DNA of 31,216 nt from contig JALOAM010000016.1 of assembly GCA_023228765.1 (NCBI GenBank), positions 1-31,216 of the forward strand, read 5' to 3'. The notes beneath the pieces were generated by a model, which saw only the letters and a program-made list of their open reading frames with translations, was not told the origin of the DNA and searched no databases. This document shows positions 23,284 to 31,216 of the stretch, piece by piece (the first letter of the stretch is position 1; each line of letters begins with the position of its first letter). The position numbers and the translations under genes were made by a program. Source of the stretch: Dehalococcoidia bacterium (GTDB lineage: Bacteria > Chloroflexota > Dehalococcoidia > UBA2979).

Positions 23284-24795
23284 ATGCGCTCGATCGTGGC
23301 CGTCGCTGCCGCCATCGCCCTGCTGGCCGTTGCCAGCACGTCCACTGCCACAGCCCAGACCGCCCTTCTAGGTGACCTGCCGGCGACCGGGATCGCCCTG
23401 GTCACCTCCACCGGTGGGAGCACCACGGCACTGATCGAGGGAGCTGCCACCGAGGGCTGCTCGGTCCGCTCGATGTGGATCACCGTGTCGGGCCGCTTCG
23501 TCGGGTTTAGTCCAGGCCGTCCCGAGTTCGTGAATGCGGCATGGCTGCGGGAGGTCCCCGGCGATGTCCCGGCCGGGATGCCTCTCCTGGTGGTGTGCGG
23601 CGCTGACGCCCCACCGCCCTCAACCTCGGCCTCTCCCCGCGCTGATGGGCTGCCGAACGCACTCAGGATCGGGATGGCCGACGCACCGGGAGGCGCATCC
23701 GCCCGCGCCGCCGAGGAGTTCGCGTACCGCTACCAGTACCTCGCGGGGGGCGTGAACACCGGGAACGGGTGGGCGAACTGGAACCCGGACGGTTCCTTCG
23801 TCTCCAACTACATCGAGGAATCGGAGGACGTGGGCATCATCCCGGTCTTTACGTATTACATGATGCGCCAGTCCGCGCCGGGAGCCTCGATGGGTGAGAG
23901 CGAGGGGAACCTCGCGAACGTCGCAGACAGCGCGACCATGCGTGCCTACTTCGAGGACCTCCGGCTCTTCTTCCAGCGCGCCACGGGCGCGGACACGCCT
24001 GTGATCTTGCACGTGGAGCCGGACCTCTGGGGCTACCTGCAGCAGCGTTCGAGCGGGAACGACGCATCCACCGTCGATGTCCGCGTCGCCTCCTCGGGCG
24101 TCCCGGAGCTGGCGGGCCTCCCGGACACCCTCGCGGGCTTCGCGCAGGCGATCGTGCGTCTGCGGGACCGCTACGCGCCGGATGTCCTGCTCGGTTACCA
24201 CGTCTCCGTCTGGGGGACGGGTACCGACATCGCGCTCGCCGACCCGTCGAACGCCGAGGTGGACCGTCTCGCCGGCAGCGCCGCGTCCTTCTATCAGTCG
24301 CTGGATGCCGGCTTCGACCTGGTCTTCGGGGAGTTTTCCGACCGCGATGCCGCCTTCAAGGAGGCGCAGTACGGGGACGGCGGCGCCAGCTGGTGGGACG
24401 CCGGCGACTTCGCGCGCTTCGCGCGCTTCCTCGACGGTATCGTCGACGAGGTCGACCTGCCCGCCGTCCTCTGGCAGATCCCGCTGGGCAACACGACGAT
24501 GCGCGCGATGAACAACAGCTGGAACCATTACCAGGACAACCGCGTTGAGTGGCTCCTGGACGACCCCAGCGGCGCGCACCTCCGCGCGTATCGGGACGCC
24601 GGGGTCATCGCACTCCTGTTCGGCCGAGGCGCGGACGGCGCCACCTGTGCCTGTGACGCGGCGCAGGACGGGCGCACCGACCCACCCGCGATCAACGGCA
24701 ACACGCGCGCCTCGGTGAGTGCGGACGACGACGGCGGCTACTTCAAGGAGCGCGTGAGGGAGTACGAGCAGAACGGCGCGCTCTCACTCGAGTAG
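23284..24795 (+). CDS. Secreted TIM-barrel-like protein, hydrolase-like (paralogue 2)
   Basis: 503 residues from the ATG at 23284, with GGAGAG 3 bp upstream; the longer open frame from 23140 is unlikely because the signal peptide (MRSIVAVAAAIALLAVAS) begins here, with cleavage expected after ATA at about 24. An extra N-terminal domain of about 80 residues (MWITVSGRFVGF, EFVNAAW, PLLVVCG) is absent from paralogue 1. The main domain (about 125-500) has ILHVEPDLWG (Glu245), VFGEFSDRDAAF (Glu350) and WQIPLGNTTMRAM, as in paralogue 1. The calcium-type loop of paralogue 1 is degenerate here (CDAAQDG). The two conserved Glu suggest a glycoside hydrolase-like fold; substrate unknown. Secreted rather than lipid-anchored. 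Confidence 0.8.
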   Translation: MRSIVAVAAAIALLAVASTSTATAQTALLGDLPATGIALVTSTGGSTTALIEGAATEGCSVRSMWITVSGRFVGFSPGRPEFVNAAWLREVPGDVPAGMPLLVVCGADAPPPSTSASPRADGLPNALRIGMADAPGGASARAAEEFAYRYQYLAGGVNTGNGWANWNPDGSFVSNYIEESEDVGIIPVFTYYMMRQSAPGASMGESEGNLANVADSATMRAYFEDLRLFFQRATGADTPVILHVEPDLWGYLQQRSSGNDASTVDVRVASSGVPELAGLPDTLAGFAQAIVRLRDRYAPDVLLGYHVSVWGTGTDIALADPSNAEVDRLAGSAASFYQSLDAGFDLVFGEFSDRDAAFKEAQYGDGGASWWDAGDFARFARFLDGIVDEVDLPAVLWQIPLGNTTMRAMNNSWNHYQDNRVEWLLDDPSGAHLRAYRDAGVIALLFGRGADGATCACDAAQDGRTDPPAINGNTRASVSADDDGGYFKERVREYEQNGALSLE

Positions 24796-24858
24796 GTGCC
24801 CCGCGCGCGAGTGCTGCTCATCGGCTGCGTGATGTCCATGACATAACGTCACCGGCGA

Positions 24859-24875
24859 CGCCGAACAGGTCGGCG
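24859..24875. terminator. Short hairpin between convergent genes
   Basis: CGCCGA (24859-24864) and TCGGCG (24870-24875) with a 5-base loop, in the 93-bp gap between the convergent secreted protein and importer ATPase genes. The stem is short and there is no T-run, so only a weak candidate. Confidence 0.3.
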
Positions 24876-24888
24876 CCCGGGGCCTCGG

Positions 24889-25656
24889 TCAGTCGCGGCG
24901 TGCGAAGTAGGCGGCGAACGGCCCGGCATCGAGGTGGTGGACGTCCACCTCGAGGTCGAAGATTGCCTGGATCTGGGCCGGCGTGACGATCTCGCTCGGC
25001 GTGCCGTCCGCGAGGATGCGGCCATCCTTCATCGCGACGATGCGGTCGGCGTGGTGAGCGGCGAAGTTGATGTCGTGCAGCACGACGACCAGCGTCTTGC
25101 CGAGGTCTGTCGCGAGGCGCCTCACGAGGTGCATGGTCTGGACGGCGTGGCGCATGTCCAGGTTGTTGAGCGGCTCGTCGAGGAGGACGTAGTCCGTGTC
25201 CTGGCAGAGCACCATCGCGATGAACACCCGCTGGCGCTGCCCGCCGGAGAGCTGGTCCACGGGCCGGTGCTCGAACGGGCGGAGCTGGAGGTAGTCGATC
25301 GCGCGCTCGACGTGGTCGCGGTCGTTGGCGGTGAGTCGCCCGCCGGAGTGCGGGAAGCGCCCGAACTCAACGAGCTCGCGCACGGTCAGGCGGACGGCGA
25401 CGGTGTTCTCCTGCCGGAGGATCGAGAGCCGGCGTGCGAGCTCCGTGCTCGGCGTCGTCGCGACGTCGAGGCCGTCGACCGACACGCGCCCGGCCTCCGG
25501 CGTGAGCAAGCGCCCGATGATCGACAGCAGCGTGGACTTGCCGGCGCCGTTCGCGCCGACCAGGGCCGTCACGCCTCCTCGGTGGAGCGTGAGCGAGACG
25601 TTGTCGAGGACGGTGGCGTCCCCGTAGCGCTTCGTGACTCCGCTGACCTCGATCAT
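24889..25656 (-). CDS. Ferric-siderophore ABC importer, ATPase (FecE/YclP type)
   Basis: 255 residues from the ATG at 25656. Powers uptake of iron-siderophore complexes at the cytoplasmic membrane. Walker A GANGAGKST (34-42), signature LSGGQRQR, Walker B YVLLDEP and switch His in VVLHDINFAAHHADR; the latter block is typical of iron-chelate ATPases. The start overlaps the permease stop by 4 bp (ATGA), so the genes are coupled. It is the last of four genes. The frame is open upstream as far as 26034, but that part is the permease read out of frame. Confidence 0.95.
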   Translation of the reverse strand: MIEVSGVTKRYGDATVLDNVSLTLHRGGVTALVGANGAGKSTLLSIIGRLLTPEAGRVSVDGLDVATTPSTELARRLSILRQENTVAVRLTVRELVEFGRFPHSGGRLTANDRDHVERAIDYLQLRPFEHRPVDQLSGGQRQRVFIAMVLCQDTDYVLLDEPLNNLDMRHAVQTMHLVRRLATDLGKTLVVVLHDINFAAHHADRIVAMKDGRILADGTPSEIVTPAQIQAIFDLEVDVHHLDAGPFAAYFARRD

Positions 25657-26666
25657 GCGCGTGCCGTTCGTGCCTCGCGCCAGAGCAGCGCGATGAAGTA
25701 GAGGCCACCGACGAATGACACGACCACGCTCAGCCGTGTCGAGGAGGCGAGGACCTCCTGCAGGATGAACTGCCCGCCGATCAGCGCGGACATGCCGAGG
25801 AGCACGGCGGCTGGGACCGTGTACCGGTGCCGGAACGTGCCCGTCACCTGGTACGAGAGGTTCGCAACGAGCAGTCCGAGGAACGTCACCGGCCCGACGA
25901 GCGCCGTGGACACCGAGACGAGGAGCGCGATCACGACCAGCACCTCGTTCACGATCCGCTGGTGGTCGACGCCGAGGTTCGTCGAATGCTCGCGCCCGAG
26001 GGCGACGACATCGAGGCGTGGCAGGAGCCGCCACGAGACGGCAACCACGGCCAGGATGATCGCGGACGAGACGACGAGGAGGTCCTGGTTGATGCGCGAG
26101 AAGTCAGCGAAGAGGCGGTCCTGCAGGGCGATGAACTCGTTCGGGTCGATGAGCCTCGACACCAGCGAGGTCAGGCTGGAGAACATCAGGCCCATCACGA
26201 TGCCGACGAGGACAAGCACGTACAGGTCGCGGTCGTCGCGTCCGAACAGGGTGCGGTAGAGCACGGTTGCGAACGCGAGCATGATCGCGATCTCGATGCC
26301 GAAGCGGATGCGCTCGTCCAGCTGGAGCACCGCAAAAGTCCCGAAGAAGAATGCCGCGCTCGTCTGGATGAGCTGGTAGAGCGCGTCGAACCCCATCAGG
26401 CTGGGTGTCAGGATCCGGTTGTGGGTCACGGTGTGGAACAGTACCGAGGAGTACGCGACCGCGAACCCGACCAGCGCCAGCCCTCCCAGTTTCCGCGCGC
26501 GGAACTCGAGGGCGTACGAGAGCGATCCCTTCAGGTCGTACGTCATGAAGAGCACCGCGAGTGCGACGAACACCCCGGTGAGCGCGAGCAGCGCGAACCG
26601 CGGGCGTCGGGCGTCGAAGCCGTCGCGTTGTGCGATCCCTCGGACGGCCGCGGCTTCAGCGAGCAC
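25653..26666 (-). CDS. Ferric-siderophore ABC importer, permease (FecCD family, YclO/FatC type)
   Basis: 337 residues from a GTG. About nine to ten hydrophobic segments spread over the whole length, as in FecCD-type permeases that form half of the channel. VTHNRILTPSLMGFDALY is characteristic of the petrobactin/anguibactin-type subgroup (YclO, FatC). ALGREHSTNLGV is the expected coupling region to the ATPase. Overlaps the preceding permease gene by 11 bp and the ATPase by 4 bp. Confidence 0.93.
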   Translation of the reverse strand: MLAEAAAVRGIAQRDGFDARRPRFALLALTGVFVALAVLFMTYDLKGSLSYALEFRARKLGGLALVGFAVAYSSVLFHTVTHNRILTPSLMGFDALYQLIQTSAAFFFGTFAVLQLDERIRFGIEIAIMLAFATVLYRTLFGRDDRDLYVLVLVGIVMGLMFSSLTSLVSRLIDPNEFIALQDRLFADFSRINQDLLVVSSAIILAVVAVSWRLLPRLDVVALGREHSTNLGVDHQRIVNEVLVVIALLVSVSTALVGPVTFLGLLVANLSYQVTGTFRHRYTVPAAVLLGMSALIGGQFILQEVLASSTRLSVVVSFVGGLYFIALLWREARTARA

Positions 26667-27669
26667 CGACGCGACTCCGCAGGATGAGCACGACGAAGAT
26701 CACGCCCCCTAGGACGCTCACCACGGTGCCGACGGGGACCTCGTAGGGGTACCGGATGGTGCGGCTCAGGATGTCGCAGAGCAGCACGAACAGCGCCCCA
26801 CCAATCGCCGTCGCCGGGAGCACTCGACGGAGGTGGTCGCCCAGCGCCATCGTCACGAGGTTGGGCACGATGAGGCCGATGAACGGGATGGCGCCGACCA
26901 CGACCACGACCACGGCGGTGATCGTCGCGGCGAGCGCGAGCCCGCCGTACAGGACGCGCTCGTACCTGACGCCGAGGTTCATCGCGAACTCGCGGCCCAT
27001 CCCGACGAGTGTGAAGCGGTCCGCGTACAGGTAGCCGACGAGCATGAGGGCGCCGACGACGTACAGCAGCTCGTAGCGGCCTCGGAGGGTGCCCGAGAAG
27101 TCACCCTGCGTCCACGCGTTCAGGGACTGCAGCAGGTCCCACTGGAACGCGAAGAACGTCGTCGCGGCCTGGATCACGCCGCCGAAGACGATCCCCGCGA
27201 GGGGTACGAGGACGATGTCGGCGAAACGCAGCCGCTGCACGAGGGAGAGGAAGAAGGCCGTCCCCAGCAGGGCAAAGGCGACCGCGATCACCATCTTTCC
27301 TATCACCGAGGTCGATCCGAACCAGACCGTCGCGATGAGGAGACCGAGCGACGCGGCCTCGACTGTCCCCGCCGTGGAGGGCGCGACGAAGCGGTTGCGC
27401 ACGAGGCTCTGCATGATCAGCCCGGCGACGCTCATGGCGGAACCGGCGAGCAGGATCGCCGCCAGCCGGGGGATCCGGCTCTCCCAGAAGACGCGCCACT
27501 GGTGGTCGTCGCCCTCGATCAGTCCGCGGGGGCTCACGGCGCTGACGCCGACGAACAAGGACGCCGCCGCGGCCACGACGAGGACCGCGAGCGCGGCGAC
27601 CACGAACCCGGCCTCCGCGGGGAGGCCGGATCCGCTCGTCGTGCGGGGCGTGGTCGCGCCGCTCGTCAT
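26656..27669 (-). CDS. Ferric-siderophore ABC importer, permease (FecCD family, YclN/FatD type)
   Basis: 337 residues, the partner permease. RIPRLAAILLAGSAMSVAG and QSLVRNRFVAPSTAGTVEA are typical of the first helices of FecCD permeases; VGMGREFAMNLGV is the ATPase-coupling loop, and GAIPFIGLIVPNL the conserved late helix. Begins 2 bp after the stop of the binding-protein gene. The two permeases together suggest a heterodimeric channel, as in FatCD or YclNO. Confidence 0.94.
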   Translation of the reverse strand: MTSGATTPRTTSGSGLPAEAGFVVAALAVLVVAAAASLFVGVSAVSPRGLIEGDDHQWRVFWESRIPRLAAILLAGSAMSVAGLIMQSLVRNRFVAPSTAGTVEAASLGLLIATVWFGSTSVIGKMVIAVAFALLGTAFFLSLVQRLRFADIVLVPLAGIVFGGVIQAATTFFAFQWDLLQSLNAWTQGDFSGTLRGRYELLYVVGALMLVGYLYADRFTLVGMGREFAMNLGVRYERVLYGGLALAATITAVVVVVVGAIPFIGLIVPNLVTMALGDHLRRVLPATAIGGALFVLLCDILSRTIRYPYEVPVGTVVSVLGGVIFVVLILRSRVGAR

Positions 27670-27671
27670 GC

Positions 27672-28721
27672 CTAGCTGATGCTCGTCCGGATGTCCTCGA
27701 TGATGTCGAACATCGCCGGCAGCGAGTTGAAGGCGATGTACCAGGAGAAGTTGTCGACGTAGACGACGCGCTCGTCCTGCCAGGCCGTGGTCTGGCGGAC
27801 CAGCTCGTTATCCAGGACCGCCTCTGCGTTCTCCGATCCGTCGCCGATTGCCGCCGCGCGGTCGACCACGAAGAGGACGTCCGGGTTTGCCTCCAGGATG
27901 AACTCGAACGAGATCACGTCGCCGTGCGTGGCGTCGCGCTCCAGGCTGTCGTCCGCGGCGGCGTAGCCGAAGAGGTCGTGCACCATGCCAAAGCGGAACG
28001 AGCCCGGGCCATACGCTGAGACCTCGGCGCCGTTCGTCATGACGACGAGCGCCGTGCCGGCGTCGGCCGTCTCGGCCTGGATCGCGGCGATCTCCTCGTC
28101 GAGGTCGGCGAGCAGCTCCGTGGCGCGTTCCTCGGCCCCGAAGATCGCGGCGAGGTCGTTGACCTGCTTGGTCAGCGCCTCGAGAGCGCCCGCGCCCTCC
28201 GCACCGGTCAGGTCGATCGTCGGCGCGATCTTCGACATCTCCGGGTAGGTCGCGGACGAGCGCGTGGCCACGATGATGAGGTCCGGCTCCATCGCGTTGA
28301 TCGCCTCGTAGTCCGGCTCGAAGGCCGTGCCGACGGTGGTGTACGCCGGGTTGTTCACCAGCGCTTCGTACTCGGCCGGTATCGGTGTACCCACGCCGCC
28401 GACCGCGTCCACCTCCACGCCGAGCGCGTCGAGGGTGAGCAAGATGCCGAGGTCCATGACGACCACGGTCTCGGGGTTCACCGGGACCGTGTCGGTGCCG
28501 GAGTAGTGCTCGATGGTGACCTCGGTCGGGGCCGCCTCGGTGGGTGTTTCGGTGGCCGTGGCGTCCGTCGTCGCCGAGGCTGCTGCCTCGGTCGCCGTCG
28601 ATGTCGCAGTTGCTTCGGGTTCGTCGGCGTCGTCGCCGCACGCGACCAGCAGTACTGCAACCATGGCCAGCGCGCTGGCGAGCAGGGCCCACCGAGTCAG
28701 GTGGGAGCGCAGGGTCAACAC
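27672..28721 (-). CDS. Siderophore-binding lipoprotein (YclQ/FatB/CeuE type)
   Basis: 349 residues from a GTG with GGAGG 5 bp upstream. Lipobox VLLVAC with acylated Cys28, then an Asp/Glu/Ala/Thr-rich linker to about 65. The domain is a class III periplasmic binding protein: VTIEHYSGTDTVPVNPETVV, then VVMDLGILLTLDALGV, EALVNNPAYTTVGTAFEPDYE and MEPDLIIVATRSS. These are the usual lobe-1 blocks of FatB/YclQ/CeuE proteins, which bind catecholate or mixed siderophores. First gene of the four-gene importer operon; it diverges from the ferric reductase. Confidence 0.93.
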   Translation of the reverse strand: MLTLRSHLTRWALLASALAMVAVLLVACGDDADEPEATATSTATEAAASATTDATATETPTEAAPTEVTIEHYSGTDTVPVNPETVVVMDLGILLTLDALGVEVDAVGGVGTPIPAEYEALVNNPAYTTVGTAFEPDYEAINAMEPDLIIVATRSSATYPEMSKIAPTIDLTGAEGAGALEALTKQVNDLAAIFGAEERATELLADLDEEIAAIQAETADAGTALVVMTNGAEVSAYGPGSFRFGMVHDLFGYAAADDSLERDATHGDVISFEFILEANPDVLFVVDRAAAIGDGSENAEAVLDNELVRQTTAWQDERVVYVDNFSWYIAFNSLPAMFDIIEDIRTSIS

Positions 28722-28823
28722 AGGTTCCTCCGTGATGGGGTGTTCCGGACGCGAGACGCAGGCCCGCTCGCGTCGCTTCGTCGCGTAGTGTTACCGTAGT
28801 CGGAGTCACAGGCAAGACTAAAA

Positions 28824-28837
28824 TTACTTGTTTGTAA
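28824..28837. promoter_or_regulatory. TTAC-N6-GTAA palindrome in the importer/reductase divergent promoter
   Basis: TTACTTGTTTGTAA lies in the only AT-rich patch of the 171-bp gap between the two iron genes. It is a short palindrome and does not match the canonical Fur or DtxR/IdeR boxes. Its position suggests an operator that could serve both directions; the nearby MarR gene is one candidate regulator. Confidence 0.35.
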
Positions 28838-28892
28838 CAACGAATCTTCTGGCGAAGGCTCCATAACCTTCGTCTCTGGGTCGGAGGCCCCC

Positions 28893-29720
28893 ATGCCGCT
28901 TGAGATCGAAGGTGCGCCCTCGGGCTGGCCACCGCGCCGATGGGCTCGCGTCGCTGCGATCGAGACCATCACCCCGCGCGTCCGCCGGCTGCGCCTGCAG
29001 GGCGAGGACCTCGCCGGGTTCGAGCTGCCGAACCCGGGCGGGCACGTCAAGCTCATCCTTCCGGCTGCGGGTGAGAGCCGCCCTGCTGTCCCCCTGCGGT
29101 ACGAGGGCCGCACCGCGATCTGGGCCGAGGACGCCCAACAGCCCTTCCTGCGCACCTACACGCCACTCCACTTCGACCCCGATCGCCTCGAACTCGAGGT
29201 GGACCTCCTCGTCCACGGGGAGGGCATGGCGTCCGGCTGGGTGCAGCGCGCCCAGGTCGGCGACGAGGTCCTCGTCGCGGGGCCGCGTGGCGGATGGGCC
29301 GCGCCGCAGGACGGCGCGTGGTACGTGGTCGCCGCTGACGAAACGGCGATCCCTGCCGCCGAGCAGGTGCTCGCGGCGTTGCCGGACGCCTCCGTCACCG
29401 TGCTCTTCGAGGTCGCCGATGCCGCCGAGGAACGCTCCATCCCCGGCACGGAGGGGCATGACGTGCGGTGGCTCCACCGCGGCAACGCCACCCCCGGCGT
29501 TCCCCTCGAGACCGCCCTCCGTGACCTCGACCTGCCCGGGGCACCCGGGTACGCGTGGGTGGCGTGTGAGGCCGGCGCGATGCGACGCATCCGCGCGCAC
29601 CTCCTCCACGACCGCGAGATGGCGAGCGACCACGTCGTGACCCGCGGTTACTGGAAACTCGGCGCCGCGGACCACCCGGACGGCGACTACGGCCAGGACG
29701 ACCTCGGCCACGGTCACTGA
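28893..29720 (+). CDS. Siderophore-interacting protein, FAD-dependent ferric-siderophore reductase
   Basis: 275 residues. Releases iron from imported ferric siderophores by reduction in the cytoplasm. FAD-binding RTYTPLHF (87-94) and HGEGMASGW, the NAD(P)H part VVAADETAIPAAEQVLAAL, AWVACEAGAMRRIR, and the closing TRGYWKLGAADHPDGDYG are diagnostic of the SIP/ViuB family. GGAGG at 28883-28887 lies 5 bp before the ATG. A short tail ends in DDLGHGH, possibly metal-binding. Divergent to the importer, with which it should be co-regulated. Confidence 0.95.
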   Translation: MPLEIEGAPSGWPPRRWARVAAIETITPRVRRLRLQGEDLAGFELPNPGGHVKLILPAAGESRPAVPLRYEGRTAIWAEDAQQPFLRTYTPLHFDPDRLELEVDLLVHGEGMASGWVQRAQVGDEVLVAGPRGGWAAPQDGAWYVVAADETAIPAAEQVLAALPDASVTVLFEVADAAEERSIPGTEGHDVRWLHRGNATPGVPLETALRDLDLPGAPGYAWVACEAGAMRRIRAHLLHDREMASDHVVTRGYWKLGAADHPDGDYGQDDLGHGH

Positions 29721-29773
29721 GCGGGGACGCCGGCGGGGTCGGATCCGAGGCCGCTGTCGCGACGCCGGGTAGC

Positions 29774-30235
29774 ATGGCGCGCATGGTTCAACCCGTCCCC
29801 GTCCCGCCCCCACCCGGGGAGACCGTCGAGTCGCTGCATGAAGCGCGCGTGACCGGCGAGTTCTTCCTGGAGGTGGCCGAGCACCTTGAAGGCATGGTCG
29901 CGGCGGCCGCGCGTGACGAGGGCCTCACCGCCCTCGAGGCGCGCACCCTGCAGTACGTGATCGAGGCGCTGCCGCAGTACGAGCTGGCCCGACGGCTGGC
30001 CGTCGATCCTCCTCGGGTGACCTACCTCGTCCGCCGCCTCCGCGCCCTCGGCTTCGTCACGCGCGAGGTGGACCGCTCTGACCGCCGCGTCCGCGTCATC
30101 GCCGCCACCGACGAGGGCCGCCAGGCCGCCGAGCGGATCGGCCGCCGCATCATCGAGACCTCGCCGCTCCTCCACGCGCTCTCGCCCGCCGAGCGCGCCC
30201 GTCTCCACCGGCTGTTGGAGAAGCTACGGGGCTAG
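29774..30235 (+). CDS. MarR-family transcriptional regulator
   Basis: 153 residues; ATG at 29774 or 29783. Winged helix with ALEARTLQYVIEAL, the recognition region ARRLAVDPPRVTYLVRRLRA and the wing VTREVDRSDRRVRVIAAT, flanked by dimerisation helices. MarR proteins usually repress nearby genes and respond to small molecules or oxidation. It lies 53 bp after the ferric reductase in the same direction and may share its transcript, so it may control the iron genes. Its stop codon overlaps the stop of the next gene on the other strand. Confidence 0.9.
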   Translation: MARMVQPVPVPPPPGETVESLHEARVTGEFFLEVAEHLEGMVAAAARDEGLTALEARTLQYVIEALPQYELARRLAVDPPRVTYLVRRLRALGFVTREVDRSDRRVRVIAATDEGRQAAERIGRRIIETSPLLHALSPAERARLHRLLEKLRG

Positions 30236-31216
30236 CTTCCACCCTCGGAAGGTGCGAGGGCTGGCTGCGTGCTGATGACCGGCAGCTCGGAGGTCGGCGA
30301 TTGCTCGGAGCCGGTGCTGTAGAGGTGGCACGCCACGCGGTGGCCGGGGGCGGCCTCCACCATCTCCGGGCGTACCTGCGAACAGACCTCCATCGCCATC
30401 GGGCAGCGTGTGCGGAAGCGGCAGCCCGAGGGCGGATCGAGGGGGCTCGGTAGTTCGCCCTCGAGCGGCGGGGTGGCCGGGGGCGCGGCGCCGTCCTCCT
30501 CGAGACGCGGGATCGAGGCGAGCAGGGCGCGGGTGTAGGGGTGCAGCGGGTTGGCGTAGAGGTTCTCGGAGGAGGTCATCTCGGCCGCCTGGCCGAGGTA
30601 CATGACCAGCACCTCGTCGCTCATGTACTGCACGACGTTCAGGTCATGGCTGATGAAGACGTAGGTGAGCGAGAGCTCCTGCTGCAGGTCCTTCAGCAGG
30701 TTGAGCACCTGCGCCTGCACGGACTTGTCGAGGGCTGAGACGGCCTCGTCGCAGACCACGAGCTTCGGCGAGAGGGCGAGCGCGCGGGCGATGTTGACGC
30801 GCTGCCGCTGGCCGCCGGACATCTGGTGGGGGTAGTAGGAGGCGTGGTTGCTGTGCAGGCCCACCTGCTCCAGCAGCCAGCGCGTGCGCTCCTCCCGTTC
30901 CTGCTTCGGGAAGCGATGCACCTTCATCGGGAACGCGATGATCTCCCCGATCGAGGCCCGAGGGTTCAGCGCGGAGTGCGGGTCCTGGAACACCATCTGC
31001 ATGTTGCGGCGGATGCGCCGCGGGTCTCGACGCGTCTGCGCCTCGTTGCCCATGCCGCCGACCCGGGAGCCCTCGAAGACCACGCTCCCCTCGTCGAGGT
31101 CGAGTAGCCCGAGGATGAGCCGCGCCGCCGTCGACTTGCCACAGCCCGACTCGCCGACGATGCCGACGGTGGTGCCGCGCTTCACCGAGAACGTGAGGCC
31201 GTCCACGGCGGAGACG
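30232..31216 (-). CDS. Oligopeptide/dipeptide ABC transporter ATPase, OppF/DppF type (5' partial)
   Basis: The frame runs off the right end of the window; about 327 residues are visible. Walker A GESGCGKST, Q-loop VFQDPHSALNPR, signature MSGGQRQR, Walker B LVVCDEAVSALD and switch FISHDL are all present. The C-terminal oligopeptide-transporter domain is seen as GCRFRTRCPMAMEVC, followed by a variable tail. This component energises uptake of peptides or related solutes together with an OppD-like ATPase and two permeases expected further right. Confidence 0.94.
   Translation of the reverse strand, partial: VSAVDGLTFSVKRGTTVGIVGESGCGKSTAARLILGLLDLDEGSVVFEGSRVGGMGNEAQTRRDPRRIRRNMQMVFQDPHSALNPRASIGEIIAFPMKVHRFPKQEREERTRWLLEQVGLHSNHASYYPHQMSGGQRQRVNIARALALSPKLVVCDEAVSALDKSVQAQVLNLLKDLQQELSLTYVFISHDLNVVQYMSDEVLVMYLGQAAEMTSSENLYANPLHPYTRALLASIPRLEEDGAAPPATPPLEGELPSPLDPPSGCRFRTRCPMAMEVCSQVRPEMVEAAPGHRVACHLYSTGSEQSPTSELPVISTQPALAPSEGGS

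Noticed and set aside
26833..27675. Plus-strand frame opposite the importer permease
   Set aside because: Highly charged Asp/Glu/His/Arg composition is the mirror of hydrophobic membrane segments on the minus strand.

Overview
This is a high-GC bacterial window with no rRNA, tRNA or other phylogenetic marker. I lean towards Chloroflexota because several secreted proteins and lipoproteins carry Thr/Pro/Ala-rich linkers behind their signal peptides, but that is an inference from style, and an actinobacterial or myxobacterial origin is not excluded. Genes are densely packed, GTG starts are common, and no mobile element or CRISPR array was seen.

Layout. (1) 1-9596, plus strand: the end of a hybrid NRPS-PKS pathway. 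An NRPS module with a luciferase-like monooxygenase built into its adenylation domain is followed by a 2.1-kaa PKS module with the order KS-AT-KR-DH-ACP-TE, a membrane-anchored alpha/beta hydrolase and an Sfp/EntD-type phosphopantetheinyl transferase. The visible part of the adenylation pocket reads as a glycine code. (2) 9529-13638: a cupredoxin-like lipoprotein (minus), a hexapeptide acyltransferase and a sugar-nucleotide epimerase (plus), a strong bidirectional terminator, and a secreted Pro/Thr-linker protein (minus). (3) 14066-24795: an unusual block with seven receiver-domain proteins and no histidine kinase. Four are receiver-only and three have a C-terminal winged helix. Five of the seven have lost the phosphoacceptor Asp (three to Glu, one to Gly, one to Ser). 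Interspersed are a second-type phosphoglycerate kinase just downstream of one regulator, a GT4 glycosyltransferase, and two paralogous secreted TIM-barrel-like proteins that bracket most of the block. (4) 24889-29720: a ferric-siderophore importer (lipoprotein, two permeases, ATPase) transcribed divergently from a siderophore-interacting ferric reductase. (5) 29774-31216: a MarR regulator and the 3' part of an OppF/DppF-type ABC ATPase.

How it may fit together. The assembly line probably makes and releases a peptide-polyketide, with its carrier proteins activated by the adjacent PPTase. The importer and SIP reductase would bring in and reduce ferric siderophores; whether the NRPS-PKS product is that siderophore cannot be told from here. 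The regulator block with glycosyltransferase, epimerase, acyltransferase and secreted hydrolase-like proteins suggests control of a surface or exopolysaccharide programme by phosphorylation-independent regulators. That last link is inference and is the most interesting open question in the window.
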